This document shows, one piece after another, positions 19,191 to 27,745 of a stretch of 64,000 nt of DNA; position 1 is the first letter of the stretch, and every line of letters begins with the position of its first letter. A program made the translations under genes and the position numbers. The DNA is from Dyadobacter koreensis (GTDB lineage: Bacteria; Bacteroidota; Bacteroidia; Cytophagales; Spirosomataceae), in contig NZ_FNXY01000003.1 of the NCBI RefSeq assembly GCF_900108855.1, positions 434,001 through 498,000 on the forward strand. The letters are read 5' to 3'. The notes beneath the pieces are model-generated. The model ran no database searches. It was given only the letters and a program-made list of their open reading frames with translations, and had not been told where the DNA came from.

Positions 19191-19802
19191 TCAGGAACGA
19201 AAAAATTTCGGAACCGTCCATTGGTTACGGACTGCTAAAATTCTGATCACAATAATAACCAGAGAAGCTGAAATAAATGCTGTATTGCGCTCCGCGCCTA
19301 CTTTATCCAGCACGAGATAACACACTGCACCGGCCAGACAAGCCGTCGCATAGACTTCCTTTCTGTAAATTATCGGGATTTCGTTATTCATCATATCCCG
19401 GACAACGCCGCCCATGATTGCTGTAAAAACCCCCATAATAGCTGCAATTTCTGGTCTTACGCCAAGATGAAGTGCCTTTTCAGTTCCTACAATCGTGAAC
19501 AATGCGATTCCGCAGGTATCAAAAAGAAAAAGCGTTCTGCGAAGTCCGATTAAATATTTGTAAAAAATAAAAGTGGTAATAATTCCTGCCAATATGGCAT
19601 AAAGAATTGTAATATCGCTAATCCATACCAAGGGATAACTTCCTAATAACACGTCACGCATCGTTCCGCCTCCGATGGAACATAGAAATGCCGTGAAACT
19701 GGCGCCAAACCAGTCCTGATGCTGCTGGTCTTTGACAGAAAGAGCGCCGGAAATTGCAAAAGCAAAAGTCCCGACGATCTCTAAAATATACTGGATACTC
19801 AT
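19191..19802 (-). CDS. Trimeric intracellular cation channel (TRIC/UPF0126) family protein
   Basis: 203 residues, seven hydrophobic segments. Two inverted glycine-rich repeats are visible: GTFAFAISGALSVKDQ with CSIGGGTMRDVLLG, and later GIALFTIVGTEKAL with FTAIMGGVVRDMMNNEIPI. The paired GGGTxRD/GGVVRD motifs form the kinked pore helices in this family. Bacterial members form trimeric cation (K+) channels in the inner membrane. It begins 11 nt after the thyA stop and is the last gene of the OsmC - thyA - TRIC operon. Confidence 0.93.
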   Translation of the reverse strand: MSIQYILEIVGTFAFAISGALSVKDQQHQDWFGASFTAFLCSIGGGTMRDVLLGSYPLVWISDITILYAILAGIITTFIFYKYLIGLRRTLFLFDTCGIALFTIVGTEKALHLGVRPEIAAIMGVFTAIMGGVVRDMMNNEIPIIYRKEVYATACLAGAVCYLVLDKVGAERNTAFISASLVIIVIRILAVRNQWTVPKFFRS

Positions 19803-19813
19803 TTCCTAATCCG

Positions 19814-20635
19814 TTAAACGGCAACCGGCGCTTTGATACCTGGCCATGGATTGTAGTTTTCTAAAGAGAAATCCTCAAATTCAAAATCAAATACACTCTT
19901 AACTTCCGGATTTATTACCATTTGTGGCAATGGACGAAGTTCCCGGCTCAATTGCAATTCCACCTGTTCCAAATGATTGACATAAATATGAGTGTCGCCA
20001 CCTGTCCAGACAAAGTCACCCAGATCCAGGTCGCATTCCTGTGCGATCATCATCGTCAGTAGCGCATAACTTGCGATGTTAAACGGTACACCCAAAAAAA
20101 CATCGGCACTTCTTTGATATAACTGACAAGATAACTTTCCTTTTGTTTCTCCCGCATCCAAATCCGGAGGAGCAACATAAAACTGGAATAACGCATGACA
20201 GGGTTGAAGTTTCATCTGCGAAAGCTCCGACGGATTCCAGGCAGAAACAATAATTCTACGGGAATCCGGACTGTTCTTCAACAGGGAAAGAATTTCTTTT
20301 AACTGATCAAAAGACTTTCCGTTTGCACCTTCCCAGCTTCTCCATTGTTTTCCGTAAACGGGACCAAGATCTCCTTGCTCGTCTGCCCATTCATCCCAGA
20401 TCGAAACACCGTGATCTTTGAGATATTTGATATTGGTATCGCCTTTCAAAAACCATAACAGCTCATAAATAATTGATTTGGTATGAACTTTCTTAGTGGT
20501 AACAAGCGGAAATCCATCTTTTAAATTGAAACGCATCTGGTAACCAAACACACTGATCGTGCCCGTTCCGGTGCGGTCGGTTTTACGAACGCCGTTTTCA
20601 AGAATATGACGAAGTAAATCGTGGTATTGCTGCAT
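19814..20635 (-). CDS. thyA: Thymidylate synthase
   Basis: 273 residues, close to the 264 of the E. coli enzyme. It methylates dUMP using methylene-tetrahydrofolate. Landmarks: [16 protein letters not shown] near 21, [40 protein letters not shown], the nucleophile in [12 protein letters not shown] (Cys146), [25 protein letters not shown] and [13 protein letters not shown]. The ATG at 20635 is set by the [12 protein letters not shown] start. It lies 45 nt after the OsmC gene on the same strand; dihydrofolate reductase is not next to it. Confidence 0.97.
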   Translation of the reverse strand: MQQYHDLLRHILENGVRKTDRTGTGTISVFGYQMRFNLKDGFPLVTTKKVHTKSIIYELLWFLKGDTNIKYLKDHGVSIWDEWADEQGDLGPVYGKQWRSWEGANGKSFDQLKEILSLLKNSPDSRRIIVSAWNPSELSQMKLQPCHALFQFYVAPPDLDAGETKGKLSCQLYQRSADVFLGVPFNIASYALLTMMIAQECDLDLGDFVWTGGDTHIYVNHLEQVELQLSRELRPLPQMVINPEVKSVFDFEFEDFSLENYNPWPGIKAPVAV

Positions 20636-20680
20636 ACTTTAATATTGTTCGGAAATTAATTCCCGTGATTTTATCTTTTT

Positions 20681-21109
20681 TTACACAGTAGCGATTTCAA
20701 CGCTATGGGTGATTTTGGCCAATGGTTCAAGCTGTGCTGTTGCAGAGCAGTATTTTTCCATAGATAAAGCAATCGCCCGGTCAATTTTTTTCTCGTCCAG
20801 ATCGTTTCCTGCGAATTTGAAAATCAGATGAATATTCCGGAACGGACTTCTTTTCGTATCTTCCTCCTGCTCGCGGTCGCCTTCTGCCGTCACACGAAAA
20901 TCAGTAATATCCTGCTTTTGTTTTTTTAGAATCAATACTACATCAATCGCGCTGCAGCTTGCCAATCCCATGAGTAATAACTCCATTGGCCTTACGCCCA
21001 GGTTATGACCTCCGATTTCTGGAGATCCATCGGTATGCACCTTTACTTCTGACGATCCTGTGCCTTCAAAATGAAATGCGTCATTTACGCGAACCAGTTC
21101 TACTTTCAT
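20681..21109 (-). CDS. OsmC family protein (peroxiredoxin-like)
   Basis: 142 residues. The two redox cysteines of the family are present at 52 (GLASCSAIDV) and 121 (EKYCSATAQL). RPMELLLMGLASC is the usual run before the first. Family members reduce organic hydroperoxides or act as general OsmC/YhfA-type proteins; the short YhfA-like N-terminus favours the latter group. It is cytoplasmic. It leads the operon with thyA and the TRIC gene, with an exact -7 box 72 nt upstream. Confidence 0.93.
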   Translation of the reverse strand: MKVELVRVNDAFHFEGTGSSEVKVHTDGSPEIGGHNLGVRPMELLLMGLASCSAIDVVLILKKQKQDITDFRVTAEGDREQEEDTKRSPFRNIHLIFKFAGNDLDEKKIDRAIALSMEKYCSATAQLEPLAKITHSVEIATV

Positions 21110-21180
21110 ATTTATTTTAATTGATTCTCTGCTGCTTATTCAGATTATAAAGATCTGACGGATATAACAACTTAAAAGTT

Positions 21181-21188
21181 CAAATATA
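21181..21188 (-). promoter_or_regulatory. Candidate Bacteroidota -7 box for the OsmC - thyA - TRIC operon
   Basis: On the minus strand this reads TATATTTG, an exact TAnnTTTG match, 71 nt before the OsmC ATG. No -33 TTG at usual spacing. Confidence 0.4.
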
Positions 21189-21278
21189 CTCGATCGGTAC
21201 CGAAACGGCTATTTCCATCAAAAATTTAAAATCAGAATTTAAGCTAGTATATTCGTTCACTTAATGATTTTACTACTC

Positions 21279-21710
21279 ATGCATAGAACAAATATTATCG
21301 TGCTTTTCGTTTTACTTTTCTGTTTTAACTGTAAAAGTGATAAAGATCAGGCAACACCGGAAGATGATAACAATCTTATAAATAATGACTTAGCAGGATC
21401 TTATGAAGGTTATAAAACTTTAAATAAATCTCTATCAGATTCGGTGGCTGTATCACTTAAAGTAGAGAAAAATTCGGAAACGAAATATACTGTTACAGAG
21501 ATCACGCCTTTTGCGCATTATTTCAATATTGATCTCAGCGGTTTGAATTTTACATATGATCGAGGAACGGGTGAAGATGATTGCGGTGCAACGCGTATGA
21601 CCGGGAACGGTTATTTTAACGGAAGAAAGTTATATATCATCGAAACTACAAAATGCGTTAAGGCAAATTTCCCAGATCAGCATGTCGAATACCGGGTTTC
21701 TAAAAAATAA
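21279..21710 (+). CDS. Putative lipoprotein of unknown function
   Basis: 143 residues from the ATG at 21279 (MHRTNIIVLFVLLFCFNCKS); an ATG at 21264 adds five residues. The signal sequence ends in LLFCFNC with an acidic tail, a loose lipobox. The mature part is small and rich in beta strands (AVSLKVEKNSETKYTVTEI, NIDLSGLNFTYD) and contains two cysteines (DDCGATR and TKCVKAN) that could pair. I do not recognise a family. It is 27 nt upstream of the pterin dehydratase on the same strand. Confidence 0.7.
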   Translation: MHRTNIIVLFVLLFCFNCKSDKDQATPEDDNNLINNDLAGSYEGYKTLNKSLSDSVAVSLKVEKNSETKYTVTEITPFAHYFNIDLSGLNFTYDRGTGEDDCGATRMTGNGYFNGRKLYIIETTKCVKANFPDQHVEYRVSKK

Positions 21711-21737
21711 AAACTCAATAAATAAACTACTCAAACC

Positions 21738-21980
21738 ATGTGGAAAGAAGAAGATGACAAATTAAAACGTACTTTCGTTTTTAAGGATTTTAAGTCTGCC
21801 TTTGCTTTCATGACGAAAGTAGCCGCTGTTGCAGATCGTTTGGATCATCATCCCTGGTGGTCGAATGCGTATAATAAAGTTGAATTTGAACTTTCAACAC
21901 ACGATGCGGGCGACAAGGTAACGGACAAAGACAAACATCTGGCTGACTCAATTGACGCAATTTATGCGGATATGGCTTAG
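21738..21980 (+). CDS. 4a-hydroxytetrahydrobiopterin dehydratase (pterin carbinolamine dehydratase)
   Basis: 80 residues, shorter than the usual 95-105 because the N-terminal helix is trimmed. Core landmarks are present: FKDFKSAFAFMTKVAAVAD, the active-site HHPWWSNAYNKVEFELSTHDAG and a late TDKD. The paired His and the Trp of the motif bind the pterin. It recycles the 4a-carbinolamine formed by aromatic amino acid hydroxylases. No hydroxylase gene is visible in this window. It is 27 nt after the lipoprotein and 72 nt before rsmI. Confidence 0.92.
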   Translation: MWKEEDDKLKRTFVFKDFKSAFAFMTKVAAVADRLDHHPWWSNAYNKVEFELSTHDAGDKVTDKDKHLADSIDAIYADMA

Positions 21981-22052
21981 TCTGTTGTACTGATCCCTGA
22001 TTGCCGGGATGAAGCCCATTCTGGCCATCAAACGATATAACAAAAATATTAA

Positions 22053-22760
22053 ATGAAACTTTACATAGTACCTACGCCAATCGGCAATCTTGAAGATATT
22101 ACCCTTCGTGCAATCAATGTTTTAAAAAGTGTCGATGTCGTACTGGCAGAAGATACCAGAACTTCAGGTTCCCTGCTAAAACATCTGGGCATCAGCAAAC
22201 CTATGCACAGTTATCATATTCATAACGAACATCAGAGTATCACACGCATTATCGAACGAATGTTGAAAGGAGAAACGATGGCACTGGTTTCTGATGCGGG
22301 AACGCCTGCGGTTTCGGATCCGGGCTTTTTATTGGTAAGAGAGTGTATTAAATATGGTATCACCATTGAATGTCTGCCCGGCCCGACTGCCTTTGTTCCG
22401 GCCTTAGTGAACTCAGGATTACCGAGTGACCGATTTACTTTCGAAGGATTTTTGCCGCATAAAAAAGGTAGACAAACACGTCTGCAAAATCTGGTGAATG
22501 AAGACAGGACGATGATTTTCTACGAATCGCCGCACCGTTTATTAAAAGCATTGCAGCAGTTCTCGGAATATTTCGGACCGGACAGACAGGCTTGTGTTTC
22601 CCGTGAACTTACGAAAATTTATGAGGAAAACGTTAGAGGAACAGTTCAGGAAATCATTGCCTATTTTTCAGAAAAAACGGTGAAAGGCGAGATTGTGATC
22701 ATCGTGGGTGGAAAACCTGATGAAAAGAAAAAATCTTCCGAATACAGTGACGAGAATTAA
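22053..22760 (+). CDS. rsmI: 16S rRNA (cytidine(1402)-2'-O)-methyltransferase RsmI
   Basis: 235 residues. A SAM-dependent TP-methylase. Landmarks: LYIVPTPIGNLEDITLRAI at the start, VLAEDTRTSG, YHIHNEHQS, ALVSDAGTPAVSDPGFLLV, LPGPTAFVPALVNSGLPSDRF, FYESPHRLLKAL and CVSRELTKIYEE. It 2'-O-methylates C1402 in the 16S decoding centre, usually alongside RsmH. The C-terminal helix beyond the domain is short. Only 1 nt separates its stop from the DUF4105 start, so translation is probably linked. Confidence 0.96.
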   Translation: MKLYIVPTPIGNLEDITLRAINVLKSVDVVLAEDTRTSGSLLKHLGISKPMHSYHIHNEHQSITRIIERMLKGETMALVSDAGTPAVSDPGFLLVRECIKYGITIECLPGPTAFVPALVNSGLPSDRFTFEGFLPHKKGRQTRLQNLVNEDRTMIFYESPHRLLKALQQFSEYFGPDRQACVSRELTKIYEENVRGTVQEIIAYFSEKTVKGEIVIIVGGKPDEKKKSSEYSDEN

Positions 22761-22761
22761 T

Positions 22762-24012
22762 ATGACTTATCTAAAACCCTCTTCTAAAAATTCGAATCGG
22801 ATGCATGTACGTTTCGCCTCATCGCTGGTAAGAAAAACAGCTTTTAGCTTCGCTCTTATTCTCTCGATCGTTTTTACGAGTCAAAAATCGTTTGCTCAAT
22901 TTGCTACGCTAAGTCCTCAGGCCAAAGTTAGTCTGGTTACAATTGGGCCCGGACAAGAATTATATTCCGGTTTCGGCCATAGTGTGTTATGGATTTACGA
23001 TCCGGTGACGGGGCTGGATAATGCTTATAATTATGGAACTTTCAGTTTTAAGGAAGGTAATTTTTATGTCAAGTTTTTGCGTGGAACTTTGCCTTACACG
23101 CTTTCCGTGGCGCCTCTAACACAACAAGCTCCATACTGGCAGGAGGAAAACCGGTCAATTAAAGAACAGGTCTTAAATCTTTCTCCAAGTCAGAAACAAA
23201 AATTATACAATGTTCTGGAAACGAATTATCTGCCGCAGAATAGAAAATATCAATACAAGTTTTTCTATGACAACTGCTCCACCCGCATGGTTGACGTTTT
23301 GAAAGCCGCGGTGGGCGATAGTTTACAATTTCCCGGATATACCAAAGACACGCTCAGTTTCCGTCAATGGATCGACCGGTATGCCTTCAAGCAAAAACCC
23401 TGGTCTGATTTTGGAATGGACCTGGCGATCGGTGCACCTTCAGATGACATAGCAACACCTGCACAAGCGACATTTTTACCTGATAATCTAAGCAGTGCTT
23501 TCGACGATTCTAAAATTAAAGTGGGTGGCCGGTATCTTCCGTTGGTTTCTTCTACGAGGGATCTTTTTGTGGCAACTCCCGTTGCCGAAAAGGAATGGCT
23601 GACGCCGATGGTTTTCTTCTGGACACTAGCAGTTCTGGTTTTAGCTTATACCTATTACCAGACAAAAAAAGAACAGGTCAACTTTACATTCGATAAAATT
23701 CTTTTTACTATTGTTGGCTTGGTAGGCTGGCTTATTCTGCTGCTTTGGTTTGGAACCAACCACGGAGTCACCACCTGGAATTACGACATACTTTGGGCGT
23801 TCCCGCTGTGGCTGCCGTTGATATGGTATATTTCAGAGAATAAAAAACCTGCATGGTTTCAGTTTGTGCTGATTTTTTATGCCATTCTGGTTATGGCTGC
23901 TACTGCCAATCTGGTAAAACATAATTTCGTAGTGATCCCGATTTTGGCGATTATCATCATCAGGATTTATTACATGAATAATTCACTTTCTAAAATCCCG
24001 CAAAAAGGATAG
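22762..24012 (+). CDS. DUF4105 (Lnb N-terminal periplasmic domain) membrane protein
   Basis: 416 residues from 22762; an ATG at 22801 would place the signal peptide (MHVRFASSLVRKTAFSFALILSIVF) at the start and is also plausible. After the FAQ cleavage site comes the DUF4105 domain, with VSLVTIGPGQELYSGFGHSVLWIYDP, NYGTFSFKEGNFYVKFLRG and FFYDNCSTRMVDVL, whose Cys-His-like residues resemble papain-fold enzymes. The last 150 residues carry four or five membrane helices. The domain faces the periplasm, and the function is unknown. It follows rsmI by 1 nt and precedes the phosphatase by 7 nt. Confidence 0.85.
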   Translation: MTYLKPSSKNSNRMHVRFASSLVRKTAFSFALILSIVFTSQKSFAQFATLSPQAKVSLVTIGPGQELYSGFGHSVLWIYDPVTGLDNAYNYGTFSFKEGNFYVKFLRGTLPYTLSVAPLTQQAPYWQEENRSIKEQVLNLSPSQKQKLYNVLETNYLPQNRKYQYKFFYDNCSTRMVDVLKAAVGDSLQFPGYTKDTLSFRQWIDRYAFKQKPWSDFGMDLAIGAPSDDIATPAQATFLPDNLSSAFDDSKIKVGGRYLPLVSSTRDLFVATPVAEKEWLTPMVFFWTLAVLVLAYTYYQTKKEQVNFTFDKILFTIVGLVGWLILLLWFGTNHGVTTWNYDILWAFPLWLPLIWYISENKKPAWFQFVLIFYAILVMAATANLVKHNFVVIPILAIIIIRIYYMNNSLSKIPQKG

Positions 24013-24019
24013 TATACGC

Positions 24020-24811
24020 ATGGATCTGGAATTGCTCACAAGACAAACCATTGAAATTGTAAAACAGGCCTCTGCATTCATTCAGCGCGAAGCCAAATCT
24101 TTTTCCCGAGAAAAAATTGAATACAAAGAATTGAATAATCTGGTTTCCTATGTTGATAAGGAAGCCGAAAAGCTGCTAGTTGCAGGTTTAAGCCAATTAC
24201 TGCCCGAAGCCAGTTTTATCACCGAGGAAGGAACAACCGGTATGGAACCGGATCCCGAAGCTTTAAACTGGATTATCGACCCATTAGACGGCACTACTAA
24301 TTTTATTCACGGAATTCCGGTTTATTGCGTAAGTGTCGGACTTGCCAGAGGCAAACAATTACTCGCAGGCGTTATTCATGAACCAAGTCTGGATGAAATA
24401 TTTTATGGCTGGAAAGATGGCGGAGCCTGGTGTAACGGCGTAAGAATGCACGTATCGAAAGTGCCTTCTTTGCAGGAAAGTTTAATAGCCACAGGTTTCC
24501 CGTACTATAAATTTGAAAAACAAAAACGCTACATGTACATTCTCGAATTACTTATGCAAAAAACGCATGGTATCAGAAGAATGGGCGCGGCCGCTGTGGA
24601 TCTTGCCTATGTTGCGGCGGGACGTTTCGACGGGTTTTATGAGTATAATCTTAATTCCTGGGATATGGCAGCCGGTGTTCTTTTGATAAAGGAAGCCGGT
24701 GGAACAGTAACCGATTTTAACGGAGGAGACAATTATCTTTTTGGTGGTGATATTATCGCTGCGTCAGGTGGACATGCGGAGCTTGTCGCTACAATAAAAG
24801 AGAATTTCTGA
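24020..24811 (+). CDS. Inositol monophosphatase family protein
   Basis: 263 residues. The metal-binding motifs are in order: ITEEGTTG (acidic metal ligands), WIIDPLDGTTNFIHGIPVY and late WDMAAGVLLIKEAGG. The third motif and the ALNWIIDPLDG segment define the Li+-sensitive phosphatase fold. The N-terminal helix with EYKELNNLVSYVDKEAE is typical of the SuhB/IMPase-like branch. The true substrate could be inositol phosphate, another sugar phosphate or PAP; the neighbours do not say. It begins 7 nt after the DUF4105 gene, likely in the same transcript. Confidence 0.93.
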   Translation: MDLELLTRQTIEIVKQASAFIQREAKSFSREKIEYKELNNLVSYVDKEAEKLLVAGLSQLLPEASFITEEGTTGMEPDPEALNWIIDPLDGTTNFIHGIPVYCVSVGLARGKQLLAGVIHEPSLDEIFYGWKDGGAWCNGVRMHVSKVPSLQESLIATGFPYYKFEKQKRYMYILELLMQKTHGIRRMGAAAVDLAYVAAGRFDGFYEYNLNSWDMAAGVLLIKEAGGTVTDFNGGDNYLFGGDIIAASGGHAELVATIKENF

Positions 24812-24873
24812 GTTGCATTTTAAATCAAGAGCATCCTTTTGCTGCTCTCAATAATCTCATAATGACATTCATC

Positions 24874-25410
24874 ATGGAACTTGAACAATTACGTTTTCCA
24901 ATCGGCAGATTTACACCAAAGGAGAGCTACACACCAGCAGAAATAAAAACCAACATCCAGATTATCAGCGCCCTCCCTTCAAAATTTATTAATCTTTTGG
25001 GCGGTTGGGATAATGATAAATACAATACACCATACCGCCCAGATGGATGGACGGTTCGTCAGCTTGTTCATCATGTTGCGGATAGTCACATGAATGCTTA
25101 CACGAGATTTCGTCTGGCATTAACAGAAGATAATCCAACAATAAAGCCTTATGACGAGGCACTTTGGGCGGAACTACCAGATGCAAAAGAAGCACCGGTT
25201 GAACTGTCATTGCAACTGATCCGGTATATCCACTTACGCTGGGTTCTGCTGTTAAACTCTTTGAATGACGCTGACCTTGCGCGGACTTATATTCATCCTG
25301 CCAATCAAAGCGTTAACCGTCTGGACGCAGTTATTGCAAACTATGCCTGGCACAGTGAACATCATTACCAGCATGCTTTTCAGCTGGCAGCGCGGAACAA
25401 TTGGTCGTAA
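24874..25410 (+). CDS. YfiT/DinB-superfamily putative metal-dependent hydrolase (bacillithiol-transferase type)
   Basis: 178 residues from the ATG at 24874 (MELEQLRFPIGRF); an ATG at 24862 adds four. A four-helix DinB-like fold carries the metal-binding histidines: VRQLVHHVADSHMNAYTRFRL and the C-terminal ANYAWHSEHHYQHAF. The YfiT family also has TIKPYDEALWAELPD, seen here. YfiT/BstA proteins transfer bacillithiol or act as hydrolases; the reaction here is assumed by family. It sits 62 nt after the phosphatase and 17 nt before the Cys-rich small gene. Confidence 0.9.
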   Translation: MELEQLRFPIGRFTPKESYTPAEIKTNIQIISALPSKFINLLGGWDNDKYNTPYRPDGWTVRQLVHHVADSHMNAYTRFRLALTEDNPTIKPYDEALWAELPDAKEAPVELSLQLIRYIHLRWVLLLNSLNDADLARTYIHPANQSVNRLDAVIANYAWHSEHHYQHAFQLAARNNWS

Positions 25411-25427
25411 AAATCTGTTTTAGAAAC

Positions 25428-25565
25428 ATGATACAGCAACTTATTATTTTTATGCTTTTCCTTGCTGCCGCAGGGTTTATAGGAAGGAAAATCTGGAAGT
25501 CGTTTGATAGCAGCGGAGGATGTGGCAAAGGATGCGGATGTAGTACAGATAAAAAAATTGCTTAA
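25428..25565 (+). CDS. FeoB-associated Cys-rich membrane protein (small)
   Basis: 45 residues, an ATG-started frame too short for most ORF lists. One membrane helix (LIIFMLFLAAAGFIG) is followed by RKIWKS and a C-terminal cysteine knot CGKGCGCS. This is the layout of the FeoB-associated Cys-rich membrane proteins, which sit with ferrous-iron transporters. No FeoB is seen within the window. It is followed by a bidirectional terminator and lies 17 nt after the YfiT-like gene. Confidence 0.75.
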   Translation: MIQQLIIFMLFLAAAGFIGRKIWKSFDSSGGCGKGCGCSTDKKIA

Positions 25566-25571
25566 AAAAAT

Positions 25572-25597
25572 GGCAGATTGATCAAAACCAATCTGCC
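25572..25597. terminator. Bidirectional terminator between Cys-rich gene and acs
   Basis: GGCAGATTG (25572-25580) pairs with CAATCTGCC (25589-25597). T-rich runs follow on both exits. It serves the plus-strand Cys-rich gene and the minus-strand acs. Confidence 0.85.
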
Positions 25598-25607
25598 GTT
25601 TCTATTT

Positions 25608-27497
25608 TTACAGGGCGCCTGCTTTTATTTCTTCCACTACATTTGGATCAAGAAGCGTTGATGTATCTCCTAAACTTCCCATTTCTCCTTCTGCCACTTT
25701 TCTCAAAATACGACGCATAATTTTGCCTGAGCGTGTTTTTGGTAAACCGGCTACGAACTGGATTTTATCCGGTTTTGCAATCGGCCCGATCAACCGGGAT
25801 ACAGTCGCAGCGATATCCTTACGCATCATTTCAGGATCGTCAGGTTTATTTTCCGTGATGATGTAAGCGTAAATTCCTTGTCCTTTGATATCATGCGGAT
25901 AACCTACAACGGCTGATTCAACAACACCGAGGTGCATATTGATAGCATTTTCAACTTCCGCAGTACCAATCCGATGTCCGGAAACATTCATTACATCATC
26001 CACTCGACCTGTGATTCTGTAATTTCCATCTTCGTCACGCAAACATCCGTCACCGGTAAAATACATACCAGGGTAAGTAGAAAAATAAGTTTGTTTACAA
26101 CGTTCGTGGTCTCCGTAAGTTGTTCGGATAATTCCTGGCCAGGGAAACTTGATACAGAGATTTCCACTTACGTTATTACCTTCTATGATTTCGCCTTTTT
26201 CATCAACCAAAACGGGCTGAATTCCCGGTAAGGGCAAGGTTGCATACGTAGGTTTTTCAGGTGTCACTCCCGCCAGCGATGATATCATAATCCCGCCGGT
26301 TTCAGTCTGCCACCAGGTATCCACCAGAGGACAAACTCCTTTACCAATGTTATGTTTAAACCATTGCCACGCTTCTTCGTTGATCGGCTCACCAACCGAA
26401 CCGAGCTTTTTCAAAGAGGACAAATCGTTATCTTTTACAAAAGAAAGACCAAAACTCATCAGTGAACGAATTGCAGTCGGAGCTGTGTATAAAATATTGA
26501 CTTTATGTTTTGCAACGATCTGCCAGAAACGGCCGGCATCCGGATAAGTCGGGACACCCTCGAAAATCAGTGAAGTTGCGCCATAACAAAGTGGTCCGTA
26601 AACAATATAGCTATGTCCGGTAATCCAGCCGATATCTGCCGTACAGAAGTGGATTTCTCCCGGTTCATATTGAAAAACGTTCGCGAAAGTATAAGTTGCG
26701 AAAACCATATATCCCCCGATGGTATGCACAACACCTTTTGGCTTTCCTGTCGAACCGGAAGTATATAATATGAAAAGTGTATCCTCCGCATCCATAGGCT
26801 CAGCCGGGCAGACGGAATCCACTGTTTTTTCTTCTTCTTCCCACCACAAATCCCGTCCTTTCAACATTGAAACAGGTGTGCGTGTACGCGTCATTACGAT
26901 TACATTTTTAACCGTTTTGCAAAGATCCAATGCATTATCCACCGTTTCTTTCATCGGTATCACTTTCGGACCACGGTATGCGCCGTCTGAGGTGATAACC
27001 ATTTTACATTCAGCATCATTAATACGATCGGCAATGGATTTGGCAGAAAAACCACCAAAAACAACTGAATGAACAGCTCCAACACGCGCACAGGCAAGGA
27101 CCGCAATAGTAAGCTCCGGCACCATGGGAAGATAAATACATATTCTGTCGCCTTTTTTTACACCATGTTTCTTTAAAACATTGGCAAAACGACAAACACG
27201 ATCGTATAAAACGTGATAAGTTATGGTGACTGCCTGATCATCCGGATCATTCGGCTCCCAAATAATTGCAGGCTGATCTCCTTTTTCAGCAAGGTGCCGG
27301 TCGAGGGCATTTTCAGTTATGTTCAGCTCACCGCCTTCAAACCATTTTATGCTTGCTTCGGAGTAGTCTCCGCTTAAAACTTTTTTCCATGGCTTGCGCC
27401 ACTGAAACTGCTGGCCAACTTCGGCCCAATAACCTTCGGGATCGTCCACACTTTGCTGGTAGGCAACCTGATACTCTTCAAAGGTTTTAATTCTCAT
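25608..27497 (-). CDS. acs: Acetyl-CoA synthetase (AMP-forming)
   Basis: 629 residues. It activates acetate to acetyl-CoA with ATP. Landmarks: YHVLYDRVCRFANVLKKHGV, the P-loop YTSGSTGKPKGVVHT, DIGWITGHSYIVYGPL, WWQTETGGIM, the hinge GRVDDVMNVSGHRIGTAEVE, and the C-terminal Lys in TRSGKIMRRILRKVA that is regulated by acetylation in this family. The length is near the usual 640-650. The ATG at 27497 gives MRIKTFEEYQVAY. A terminator lies 11 nt after the stop. No partner gene is adjacent. Confidence 0.97.
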   Translation of the reverse strand: MRIKTFEEYQVAYQQSVDDPEGYWAEVGQQFQWRKPWKKVLSGDYSEASIKWFEGGELNITENALDRHLAEKGDQPAIIWEPNDPDDQAVTITYHVLYDRVCRFANVLKKHGVKKGDRICIYLPMVPELTIAVLACARVGAVHSVVFGGFSAKSIADRINDAECKMVITSDGAYRGPKVIPMKETVDNALDLCKTVKNVIVMTRTRTPVSMLKGRDLWWEEEEKTVDSVCPAEPMDAEDTLFILYTSGSTGKPKGVVHTIGGYMVFATYTFANVFQYEPGEIHFCTADIGWITGHSYIVYGPLCYGATSLIFEGVPTYPDAGRFWQIVAKHKVNILYTAPTAIRSLMSFGLSFVKDNDLSSLKKLGSVGEPINEEAWQWFKHNIGKGVCPLVDTWWQTETGGIMISSLAGVTPEKPTYATLPLPGIQPVLVDEKGEIIEGNNVSGNLCIKFPWPGIIRTTYGDHERCKQTYFSTYPGMYFTGDGCLRDEDGNYRITGRVDDVMNVSGHRIGTAEVENAINMHLGVVESAVVGYPHDIKGQGIYAYIITENKPDDPEMMRKDIAATVSRLIGPIAKPDKIQFVAGLPKTRSGKIMRRILRKVAEGEMGSLGDTSTLLDPNVVEEIKAGAL

Positions 27498-27745
27498 GAT
27501 TAAAAAAGGTTAACTTAGGAAATTGCTATAATAACCGACAATTTATAATTTTCATTTGGTTCGTCCAACTTAAAACAAAACTGAATCATTCAACTGAAAT
27601 ATTTAAATAAACCAATAATTTACATATATCCCTCTGATTCAAAGCAATCTAGGCAAAGTCAAGCTTATGAGGAATTTTTATAAATAAAAAAAGAGTACTT
27701 TCGGTTCCTAAAACAGGATTTCATACCTGTTAATAACAGGCAACA

